A stretch of 64,000 bases of DNA from Morinoia aosen (lineage: Eukaryota; Arthropoda; Malacostraca; Amphipoda; Talitridae). The position numbers were made by a program, and so were the translations under genes. Under the pieces are notes generated by a model. The model made no database searches, was not told where the DNA came from, and saw only the letters and a list, made by a program, of their open reading frames with translations. Positions 54,331-64,000 of this stretch are shown one piece after another (positions within the stretch are counted from its first letter, which is position 1; every line of letters begins with the position of its first letter). The DNA is taken from positions 28,279,692-28,343,691 of the forward strand of contig CM059570.1 in assembly GCA_030386875.1 (NCBI GenBank), given 5' to 3'.

Positions 54331-54799
54331 CTGCGGGAGGGGCGAGTGTTTTCGTTGTAAAAGGACGTCAAAACTTTGCTGCTGGAAATGAGGTTAGCTC
54401 GTAGGGGAATTGACGCTCCCCCAGCTCCAAGTCAGTTCTGTGCAGCTTTCAATGCGTCACACTTTATTTTTCCTTGGTGACTGCTGACTCGAGCAGCTCA
54501 TGTTAAATTATTTATTGAGTGCTCTCCATCACTTGTGCTCCGTGTTTTGCAGGTTGAGCAGGCTATACATTTGGTTCAGTGTGTCATAGAGTTTAAAATC
54601 GCGTCGGCGTTTTCATTTCATGGTGAGTGGATCGCGGAAAGGCGAAATTTCCATTAAATGATACATGAAGTTGAAGTGGTATATTGTAATAAAAATGGTT
54701 TTAAATATGCCTATTGTATACGTTCTCTTATGAGTTGTTCTAGCCGACTGTGGTCGGGCTTTGAAGTATAAATTATGTTATTGAGTGGTTAGGTTATAA
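54331..54799 (-). other. IARS1 upstream intron, left part
   Basis: Sequence to the right of the first visible exon, AT-rich, no further exon recognised. Confidence 0.4.
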
Positions 54800-55470
54800 T
54801 GGTGACTACTGATATTTCATTTCCAAATTTTACTACTTTTTACTACTTTTTACTACCTTCACCAGAAAAAAATTACTACCTATTTTTTACATAATGAATT
54901 TTGTCCAAATGTCCAGATGTAAGTCATCAGCCTATAATGAGTCGTATGAGTCAATGATACACGCAATACCAAATGTTCAAAAAGGGTCCAAGTTTCTTAA
55001 TACTTAAAATACTTCATGCTCAATGCATCAATCAAAGCATCATTGAGAAAAAGTTACCTAAATTCCTAAGTTACCCCATCCTAATGGACTCCATCGAATG
55101 TTAAGACAAAGAACCATGTCTTAACATCTTTCAACTATGAGGACAACCATTCATGATACCCAAAAAATAAACCAACTGGAAACTAGTAGACACCAGGTGA
55201 TTGTCATATCACTTTACACTGCAGGGTAGAATATCAGGGAACTTTATTGTGACTAAACACTATGACACTTCGTAAATATGAGATTATGAACCATTGAACG
55301 AATTGAATATGTGAACGAATTTTTGTAAACTATATCTAACGTACCTCAAAATTTAAATTGGCACCCTAATTGCGATCAATAATGATAACAAATTGGTTAT
55401 TATCATTATATTATGGAACAAATCACGGAAATAAAAATTTCGTGTAACTGTCATATACATACATATAGTA

Positions 55471-56761
55471 TCAGGTTGTAACATAAGTTCTGTCCAATTG
55501 TTGAGCTATATGTTTAGGGCAAGCTTACTTCAATTTAGCTTGTTAATGTTGTATGCTTATCTATGGTAATTAATAAAATGTTGTTTCTTCTCTCATATTA
55601 TGTGATAATTATCGTACTTAAGAACTAATTTTAGCCCAAAGGTACACTCCAAGTAAAGAGCATGTCAGGCATATTTTACTGTTTGAATTTCATAAAGGCA
55701 ATATGGCAGGCTCAGCAGCAAAAACACTCAAAGACACATGGAAATGATGTTGTGAATGAAAAGACCTGCAGAAGATCGTTTTTTGTTTAAAAAGAATGAC
55801 TATAGTCTAAAAGACTTACCATGAGCAAGATGCTAAAAAAACTCAGTTCTGAGCAATTGCTAGCTGCCATTGATGAAAATCAAACCTGCACCACTAGAGA
55901 AATGAACAAAACCTTTAATGTAAGCCATATGACCATATATTGGGTAATGAAAAGATTTGGCAAAATCTCAAAGGCTGAGACACTGGGTCCCACACGATTT
56001 GTCAGAAATCAACAGGCAACATACGGGCGACCTGTCGTGTTTCACTGCGTTCTCATGAACTTCAGACCCTTTTCTAATTTTCTTTCTAAATTTTCTAGAC
56101 CGAATCATAACTGGTGACGAGAAGTGAATCCTTTACAACAATGTTAAGCGCAAAAGACATTGTCTAAGTTGTTGTTCAAAGCCAATTCCACAGCCGAGAA
56201 CTGCACCCTAAAAAATTCTTTTGAGTGGATGCTGGGATTTGAAGGGAATTGTTTATTATGAATTAATGGGTGACAATCAAAAAATAACATCTGAAGTTTA
56301 CTGTCAGAAGCTAACTCGTTCAAAAGCAGTTTTACAGGAAAAACGGCCATTTTTGATCAATCGAAAAGGAGTGATTCTGCACCATGACAATGGCAGACCC
56401 CCCCCTTCAAGCGCAACCAAAAGTCTTGTTGAAGTATTTTTCTGGGAAGTCATGCATCACCAACCATATTCTCCAGATCTTGCTCCAACCGATTTTCACC
56501 TTTTCAGGGGCTTACAGAATCATTTAATGGAATAAAGGCTTACTACAAGAGAAGAGGTCGAAATGAAACTATATAGTTTCTCTTTGTGCGTCCAAACCAT
56601 CTAAATTTTATGAAGAAGGAATCAAAAAGCTTACCGGAAAATGGGAGGACGTAATTAATAAAAATGATGCCTATATTGAAGACTAAATAAATGCATTTTT
56701 GAGAGGGTTTTCACTTCATTTCATAACTAAAAAAATGGACAGAACTTCTGCTACAACCTGA
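55471..56761 (+). mobile_element. mariner transposon, complete ends, inactive
   Basis: 1,291 bp with inverted ends TCAGGTTGTAACATAAGTTC (left) and, reading inward from the right, TCAGGTTGTAGCAGAAGTTC, both followed by TGTCC. It is flanked by TA (55469-55470 and 56762-56763). Length, ends and target site are those of the mariner branch of Tc1/mariner. It sits in the upstream intron of IARS1 in the opposite orientation to the gene. Confidence 0.93.
55650..56686 (+). pseudogene. mariner transposase, degenerate
   Basis: The start of the DNA-binding half is legible (RHILLFEFHKGN), followed by stops and frameshifts. A central part is open at 55821-56117 (helix-turn-helix-like MNKTFNVSHMTIYWVMKRFG). 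The catalytic triad is TGDEK at 56113-56124, HHDNGRP (Asp 56386-56388) and YSPDLAPTDFHLF (Asp 56491-56493). The last two Asp are separated by 34 residues, the mariner DD34D signature. The Trp after TGDEK is a TGA stop (56125-56127). The frame ends NDAYIED then TAA at 56684-56686. It cannot make a functional enzyme. Confidence 0.9.
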
Positions 56762-56956
56762 TAGAAGACAGAACTTTAATAAGATGTAGCATCACCATGC
56801 TCCTCTGACAACATCCTGGAGGTAACTGAACTGAACCGTGAGTCGCCATGACTGCCAAAAGGAACTTAATTCTCATTTGGAAGATTACATTTTGTTCTAA
56901 AAGACAATTTTATAGCATAATTCTTTCAGTATTTGGACATAAATTAATGTCATGGG

Positions 56957-57325
56957 ATTAGATTAGATTAGTTGTTAGTTTTAGCCTCCCTCCCCAGCAA
57001 CAAATGGGATCAAAGAGAGGAAGGAGGAAGGCACCATTTAGTATGGAGTTGAATGAAATGCGGAATCGATGCAGAACAGGCATAGAAACAGTAAATTCTG
57101 AAAGAAGATTATGAAATAAGACCAAAGTTGAAGAAGAAAGTAGTAGGTGCTGAAAAACAGGACAGCAGTGAACCGAAAAAAGGTGGTCCTTAACATAAAA
57201 AAAATGTTTTATTTCAACAAAAAAAAAGACTACCTAACTTTCAGCTTAGGCCCTGACATTCCCCCCTGGGTGTGCTAATTCCTATTGATACAATAATTGT
57301 ATTCCCCTGAGGGGTAATGTCATGA
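56957..57325 (-). mobile_element. TAATC-tailed element, best minus copy
   Basis: Starts on the plus strand with GGGATTAGATTAGATTAG (the tail) and continues through AGCCTCCCTCCCCAGCAACA, GGAAGGCACCATTTAGTATG, AACAGGACAGCAGTGAACCG, GGTGGTCCTTAACA and GCTAATTCCTATTGATACAA to CCCCTGAGGGG. It is the most complete copy and defines a unit of about 370 bp. Confidence 0.8.
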
Positions 57326-58384
57326 GAAAGAGAAAAACTTTCAGCTTTACAAAGAGGTAACCTTTTCTACAAAAAAAAAAAACATTCATAGTTACAGTAA
57401 ATTGTTATTGTTCCCCTCACACCAAAACGGACAGAATAAACTCCAGTCTTTTCAAAGGAAGATATTATTGCTGGATGTAAATGAACTGCAGAGAAGTTCC
57501 TTTGACATCTTCACCAAAGGATTGTAATGTACTGATGCTAAATTGAGGATGTAATGATGAATTGCAATATGATACATTCAAAATTGTGATCCAAGGAACG
57601 TGATGTGAAAGAGTTGATATATAAATCCAGTTTTTCCCTTAAATTGCACATAAAATCCCATTTTTGTTTACATTGAAGAGCGTAGTGTGAGAATATTCAT
57701 CTCTGAATAAGATTTGGAAGGTTATATCACTTGGTTCTTCACTGCTTATCTTTTATATTCACATTTGTGAGGTATAGTTAAATGATGCAATAATTTGAGT
57801 GAAGTGCTATTATTAAACTTAGGGCAAGGACGTTTAAATGCCTAATATATGACGAAGGATAAGTTTGTTCTTCGAAGGTAACGCTATGGGGTATATCCAA
57901 AGAAAATAAGCATAAGACATGAATGTTGAATATTATAGAGAGAAATAGCCACTTGAGGTTATTGCTTAAAAAAACTCGAGCAGGAAACTGAATTCAATCT
58001 TAGAAAAGTTTACAATCCTTGATTATTCACTAGTTATTAAAAATTTATTGCCTAAAAATTTATGAAATGGCATTGAAGAAAAGTAAAATTTAAACATTGA
58101 AATGGCCCAAATGGACCTTCCATCATAAAGCAATTCGATATCCTTCAGATCAAACTGAATGAGAAAAAATGAACTATTTACAGTCGACTCCAAAAATTTT
58201 GGAACATTTCTCTATTTTGGGTCCCCCAATCCTGAAATTACATCCCGCCATACAGGAATATTTTACATAATCTCCGGCAAATTGCTAATGCTGGGAGAAA
58301 TATATTTTAAATAACCTTAATACACTTTATACCCTTGTACATTACTTTCAATTTTCAAAGAATTATTCCACTCCACAATTTTTT
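57326..58384. other. AT-rich intronic sequence
   Basis: No exon, ORF or repeat recognised. Confidence 0.4.
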
Positions 58385-58488
58385 ACTACCCAGAGGTAAA
58401 TCTTACTACTTTTTACTACTTTTTTTACTACTTCTAAAATTTTACTACTTTTTACTACTTTACTACCTAGTAGACACCCTGGTTATTA

Positions 58489-58775
58489 TATCTGAGATTA
58501 ATTGTATTTCAGAGAGCTCCGAGAGCTTGTACCCGTGCTCCGGTTGTGTGGACTGTGGTTTGTTGTTAGCTGTCCCTCATTTTGATATACTTTAATTTTA
58601 AACCTAATGTTATGATTTTGTTAAAGTTAAATTAATAATTAACCTAGCAAAATCATCGGAGGCATGGGATGGCTATAAGGGGAGTTGGGAGGCCATCATT
58701 ATTATCCTTGTACTAGTACCTTAGCAAACTTACCCTCTTAAAAAATATCTTAGTAGGTGACGTCCCAAAACATCG
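58489..58775. other. Spacer before the 30-bp array
   Basis: Unique sequence; TTGTATTTCAG at about 58515 resembles a plus-strand acceptor but no coding frame follows. Confidence 0.35.
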
Positions 58776-61700
58776 TTGAAAGGGGGTAGGGAGGTGTTGT
58801 CATCATTGAAAGGGGGTAGGGAGGTGTTGTTATCATTGAAAGGGGGTAGGGAGGTGTTGTTATCATTGAAAGGGGGTAGGGAGGTGTTGTTATCATTGAA
58901 AGGGGGTAGGGAGGTGTTGTTATCATTGAAAGGGGGTAGGGAGGTGTTGTTATCATTGAAAGGGGGTAGGGAGGTGTTGTTATCATTGAAAGGGGGTAGG
59001 GAGGTGTTGTTATCATTGAAAGGGGGTAGGGAGGTGTTGTTATCATTGAAAGGGGGTAGGGAGGTGTTGTCATCATTGAAAGGGGGTAGGGAGGTGTTGT
59101 CATCATTGAAAGGGGGTAGGGAGGTGTTGTCATCATTGAAAGGGGGTAGGGAGGTGTTGTCATCATTGAAAGGGGGTAGGGAGGTGATGTTATCATTGAA
59201 AGGGGGTAGGGAAGTGTTTTCATCATTGAAAGGGGGTAGGGAGGTGTTGTTATCATTGAAAGGGGGTAGGGAGGTGTTGTTATCATTGAAAGGGGGTAGG
59301 GAGGTGTTGTTATCATTGAAAGGGGGTAGGGAGGTGTTGTTATCATTGAAAGGGGGTAGGGAGGTGTTGTTATCATTGAAAGGGGGTAGGGAGGTGTTGT
59401 TATCATTGAAAGGGGGTAGGGAGGTGTTGTTATCATTGAAAGGGGGTAGGGAGGTGTTGTCATCATTGAAAGGGGGTAGGGTGGTGTTGTCATCATTGAA
59501 AGGGGGGTAGGGAGGTGTTGTTATCATTGAAAGGGGGTAGGGAGGTGTTGTCATCATTGAAAGGGGGTAGGGAGGTGTTGTTATCATTGAAAGGGGGTAA
59601 GGAGGTGTTATCATTGAAAGGGGGTAGGGAGGTGTTGTCATCATTGAAAGGGGGTAGGGAGGTGTTGTCATCATTAAAAGGGGGTAGGGAGGTGTTGTCA
59701 TCATTAAAAGGGGGTAGGGAGGTGTTGTTATCATTGAAAGGGGGTAGGGAGGTGTTATCATTGAAAGGGGGTAGGGAGGTGTTGTCATCATTGAAAGGGG
59801 GTAGGGAGGTGTTGTTATCATTGAAAGGGGGGTAGGGAGGGTGTTGTTATCATTGAAAGGGGGTAGAGGGGTGTTGTTATCATTGTAAGGGGCTAAAGGG
59901 ATGTTGTTATCATTGAAAGGGGCTAGAGGGGTGTTGTTATCAATGATAGGGGCTAGAGGAGTGTTGTTATCATTGAAAGGGGGTAGGGAGGTGTTGTTAT
60001 CATTGAAAGGGGGTAGGGAGGTGTTATCATTGAAAGGGGCTAAAGGGGTGTTGTTATCATTGAAAGGGGCTAGAGGGGTGTTGTTATCATTGATAGGGGC
60101 TAGAGGGGTGTTATCATTGAAAGAGGGTAGGGAGGTGTTATCATTGAAAGGGGGTAGGGAGGTGTTGTTTGTTATCATTGAAAGGGGCTAGAGGGGTGTT
60201 GTTATCATTGATAGGGGCTAGAGGGGTGTTGTTATCATTGATAGGGGCTAGAGGGGTGTTGTTATCATTGAAAGGGGGTAGGGAGGGTGTTGTTATCATT
60301 GAAAGGGGCTAGAGGGGTGTTGTTATCATTGATAGGGGCTAGAGGGGTGTTGTTATCATTGAAAGGGGCTAGAGGGGTGTTGTTATCATTGAAAGGGGGT
60401 AGGGAGGTGTTGTTATCATTGAAAGGGGGTAGGGAGGTGTTGTTATCATTGAAAGGGGGTAGGGAGGTGTTGTCAACATTGAAAGGGGGTAGGGAGGTGT
60501 TGTCATCATTGAAAGGGGGTAGGGTGGTGTTGTCATCATTGAAAGGGGGTAGGGAGGTGTTGTTATCATTGAAAGGGGGTAGGGAGGTGTTGTCATCATT
60601 GAAAGGGGGTAGGGAGGTGTTGTTATCATTGAAAGGGGGTAAGGAGGTGTTATCATTGAAAGGGGGTAGGGAGGTGTTGTCATCATTGAAAGGGGGTAGG
60701 GAGGTGTTGTCATCATTAAAAGGGGGTAGGGAGGTGTTGTCATCATTAAAAGGGGGTAGGGAGGTGTTGTTATCATTGAAAGGGGGTAGGGAGGTGTTAT
60801 CATTGAAAGGGGGTAGGGAGGTGTTGTCATCATTGAAAGGGGGTAGGGAGGTGTTGTTATCATTGAAAGGGGGGTAGGGAGGGTGTTGTTATCATTGAAA
60901 GGGGGTAGAGGGGTGTTGTTATCATTGTAAGGGGCTAAAGGGGTGTTGTTATCATTGAAAGGGGCTAGAGGGGTGTTGTTATCAATGATAGGGGCTAGAG
61001 GAGTGTTGTTATCATTGAAAGGGGGTAGGGAGGTGTTGTTATCATTGAAAGGGGGTAGGGAAGTGTTATCATTGAAAGGGGCTAAAGGGGTGTTGTTATC
61101 ATTGAAAGGGGCTAGAGGGGTGTTGTTATCATTGATAGGGGCTAGAGGGGTGTTGTTATCATTGAAAGAGGGTGGGGAGGTGTTATCATTGAAAGGGGGT
61201 AGGGAGGTGTTGTTTGTTATCATTGAAAGGGGGTAGGGAGGTGTTGTTTGTTATCATTGAAAGGGGCTAGAGGGGTGTTGTTATCATTGATAGGGGCTAG
61301 AGGGGTGTTGTTATCATTGAAAGGGGGTAGGGAGGGTGTTGTTATCATTGAAAGGGGCTAGAGGGGTGTTGTTATCATTGATAGGGGCTAGAGGGGTGTT
61401 GTTATCATTGAAAGGGGCTAGAGGGGTGTTGTTATCATTGAAAGGGGGTAGGGAGGTGTTGTTATCATTGAAAGAGGGTAGGGAGGTGTTGTTATCATTG
61501 AAAGGGGGTAGGGAGGTGTTATCATTGAAAGGGGCTAAAGGGGTGTTATCATTGAAAGGGGCTAGAGGGGTGTTGTTATCATTGAAAGGGGCTAAAGGGG
61601 TGTTGTTATCATTGAAAGGGGCTAGAGGGGTGTTGTTATCATTGGTAGGGGCTAAAGGGGTGTTGTTATCATTGAAAGGGGCTAAAGGGGTGTTGTTATC

Positions 61701-64000
61701 ATTGGTAGGGGCTAAAGGGGTGTTGTTATCATTGAAAGGGGCTAAAGGGGTGTTGTTATCATTGAAAGGGGCTAGAGGGGTGTTGTTATCATTGGTAGGG
61801 GCTAGAGGGGTGTTGTTATCATTGAAAGGGGGTAGGGAGGTGTTATCATTGAAAGGGGCTAAAGGGGTGTTGTTATCATTGGTAGGGGCTAAAGGGGTGT
61901 TGTTATCATTGAAAGGGGCTAAAGGGGTGTTGTTATCATTGAAAGGGGCTAGAGGGGTGTTGTTATCATTGATAGGGGCTAGAGGGGTGTTGTTATCATT
62001 GAAAGGGGGTAGAGAGGGTGTTGTTATCATTGATAGGGGCTAGAGGAGTGTTGTTATCATTGATAGGGGCTAGAGAGGTGTTGTTATCATTGATAGGGGC
62101 TAGAGAGGTGTTGTTATCATTGATAGGGGCTAGAGGGGTGTTGTTATCATTGAAAGGGGGTAGGGAGGTGTTATCATTGAAAGGGGCTAAAGGGGTGTTA
62201 TCATTGAAAGGGGCTAGAGGGGTGTTGTTATCATTGAAAGGGGCTAAAGGGGTGTTGTTATCATTGAAAGGGGCTAGAGGGGTGTTGTTATCATTGGTAG
62301 GGGCTAAAGGGGTGTTGTTATCATTGAAAGGGGCTAAAGGGGTGTTGTTATCATTGAAAGGGGGTAGGGAGGTGTTATCATTGAAAGGGGGTAGGGAGGT
62401 GTTATCATTGAAAGGGGCTAAAGGGGTGTTGTTATCATTGGTAGGGGCTAAAGGGGTGTTGTTATCATTGAAAGGGGCTAAAGGGGTGTTGTTATCATTG
62501 AAAGGGGCTAGAGGGGTGTTGTTATCATTGATAGGGGCTAGAGGGGTGTTGTTATCATTGAAAGGGGGTAGGGAGGGTGTTGTTATCATTGATAGGGGCT
62601 AGAGGGGTGTTGTTATCATTGATAGGGGCTAGAGAGGTGTTGTTATCATTGATAGGGGCTAGAGAGGTGTTGTTATCATTGATAGGGGCTAGAGGGGTGT
62701 TGTTATCATTGATAGGGGCTAGAGGGGTGTTGTTATCATTGATAGGGGCTAGAGAGGTGTTGTTATCATTGATAGGGGCTAGAGAGGTGTTGCTGTCATT
62801 GATAGGGGCTAGAGGGGTGTTTTTATCATTGATAGGGGCTAGAGGGGTGTTGTCATCATTGAAAGGGGGTAGGGAGGTGTTGTTATCATTGAAAGGGGGT
62901 AGGAAGGTGTTGTCATCATTGAAAGGGGGTAGGGAGGTGTTGTCATCATTGAAAGGGGGTAGGGAGGTGTTGTCATCATTGAAAGGGGGTAGGGAGGTGT
63001 TGTTATCATTGAAAGGGGGTATGGAGGTGTTGTTATCATTGAAAGGGGGTAGGGAGGTGTTGTTATCATTGAAAGGGGGTAGAGGGGTGTTGTTATCATT
63101 GTAAGGGGCTAAAGGGGTGTTGTTATCATTGAAAGGGGCTAGAGGGGTGTTGTTATCAATGATAGGGGCTAGAGGGGTGTTGTTATCATTGAAAGGGGGT
63201 AGGGAGGTGTTGTTATCATTGAAAGGGGGTAGGGAGGTGTTATCATTGAAAGGGGCTAAAGGGGTGTTGTTATCATTGAAAGGGGCTAAAGGGGTGTTGT
63301 TATCATTGAAAGGGGCTAGAGGGGTGTTGTTATCATTGATAGGGGCTAGAGGGGTGTTGTTATCATTGAAAGGGGGTAGGGAGGGTGTTGTTATCATTGA
63401 TAGGGGCTAGAGGGGTGTTGTTATCATTGAAAGGGGCTAGAGGGGTGTTGTTATCATTGATAGGGGCTAGAGGGGTGTTGTTATCATTGAAAGGGGGTAG
63501 GGAGGTGTTGTTATCATTGAAAGGGGGTAGGGAGGTGTTATCATTGAAAGGGGGTAGGGAGGTGTTGTTATCATTGAAAGGGGGTAGGGAGGTGTTATCA
63601 TTGAAAGGGGCTAAAGGGGTGTTGTTATCATTGAAAGGGGCTAAAGGGGTGTTGTTATCATTGAAAGGGGCTAAAGGGGTGTTGTTATCATTGAAAGGGG
63701 CTAGAGGGGTGTTGTTATCATTGATAGGGGCTAGAGGGGTGTTGTTATCATTGAAAGGGGGTAGGGAGGGTGTTGTTATCATTGATAGGGGCTAGAGGGG
63801 TGTTGTTATCATTGATAGGGGCTAGAGAGGTGTTGTTATCATTGATAGGGGCTAGAGAGGTGTTGTTATCATTGATAGGGGCTAGAGGGGTGTTGTTATC
63901 ATTGATAGGGGCTAGAGGGGTGTTGTTATCATTGATAGGGGCTAGGGAGGTGTTATAATTGAAAGGGGCTAAAGGGGTGTTGTTATCATTGAAAGGGGCT
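58776..64000. repeat. 30-bp minisatellite, cut by the right edge (about 175 copies)
   Basis: Units of TTATCATTGAAAGGGGGTAG plus GGAGGTGTTG. The first 700 bp is uniform, differing only at TTATC/TCATC. Further on, GGGGCTAGAGGGG and GGGGCTAAAGGGG forms, 27-bp units lacking GTT, and 31-bp units with an extra G mix in. Segments of about 1.04 kb are duplicated (59.47-60.2 and 60.51-61.24 kb). Long frames on both strands (SLKGGREVL on plus, SLPPFNDNNT on minus) are by-products. The G-rich strand is plus. It lies in or beyond the upstream intron of IARS1. Confidence 0.98.

Larger units (their letters stand above)
54800..58480. mobile_element. Possible old hAT-like element enclosing the mariner
   Basis: Both ends carry TACTACTTTTTACTAC runs (54830-54870 and 58385-58470). 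The outer ends TGGTGACTACTGA and, reading inward from the right, AGGGTGTCTACTAGG are roughly inverted. The flanking 8-mers GGTTATAA (54792-54799) and GGTTATTA (58481-58488) match at 7 of 8. No own transposase is visible; a non-autonomous or fully decayed element is possible. Confidence 0.35.

Noticed and set aside
58730..63958. Many long frames (SLKGGREVL, SLPPFNDNN) including one of 482 codons
   Set aside because: All are read from the 30-bp array, broken and restarted by 27- and 31-bp units.
1..64000. A CRISPR array or prokaryotic defence system among the repeats
   Set aside because: Repeats are contiguous without unique spacers, genes have introns, and no cas-like proteins are present.

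Overview
The window is nuclear DNA of an arthropod, most likely an insect with a repeat-rich genome. This rests on intron-split eukaryotic genes, a decayed mariner DNA transposon, a Penelope-like retroelement, TTAA-flanked MITEs and tRNA-derived SINEs. The species cannot be read from the sequence. Nothing looks bacterial: no operons, rRNA genes or CRISPR.

The dominant material is tandem repeats. By eye, roughly 25 of the 64 kb (about 40%) is minisatellite, in more than twenty families with units of 13 to about 90 bp. The largest are a 19-bp array (10.86-13.91 kb), a 21-bp array (16.23-18.5 kb), a 16-bp array (18.96-20.9 kb), a 27-bp array (43.75-45.18 kb), an 18-bp array (51.5-52.6 kb) and a 30-bp array (58.78 kb to the right edge). 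Almost every long open frame in the window is a by-product of these arrays.

Real genes, left to right. (1) A plus-strand RING-type gene with exons at 2106-2791 and 4368-4497 (or to a stop at 4515), and a possible third exon at 5903-5995. A short basic, leucine-containing ORF lies just upstream at 1327-1539. (2) Two minus-strand genes for small low-complexity proteins, at 14453-14758 (Gly-rich) and 28723-29109 (Gly/His/Thr-rich). Both start MP(K/N)GG, and both have a splice acceptor four bases before the ATG. (3) A second plus-strand RING-like gene, 39140-39954 joined to 41038-41176, with the same intron phase and position in the RING as gene 1. (4) The 3' part of a cytosolic isoleucyl-tRNA synthetase gene (IARS1) on the minus strand. 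Seven exons between 54330 and 45958 keep one reading frame through every junction and carry the KMSKR loop, the anticodon-binding domain and two C-terminal UNE-I-like repeats. The HIGH motif and editing-domain exons were not found and probably lie beyond the right edge.

Mobile DNA: a complete but dead mariner (55471-56761) with TA target duplication and a DD34D triad; a Penelope-like element broken by a minisatellite and a MITE (31.7-34.4 kb); a TTAA-flanked MITE family; a second MITE family with CACGG-type ends (33434-33705, 37922-38180); two tRNA-derived SINEs; and an unclassified TAATC-tailed element in at least seven copies, four of them in IARS1 introns in the same orientation as the gene.

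The most unusual features are the 16-bp array that repeats a perfect 5' splice-site consensus about 40 times, the 69-bp satellite present as three separate arrays in both orientations, the pair of RING genes with a decayed spare copy of the second exon, and the pair of MP(K/N)GG genes.
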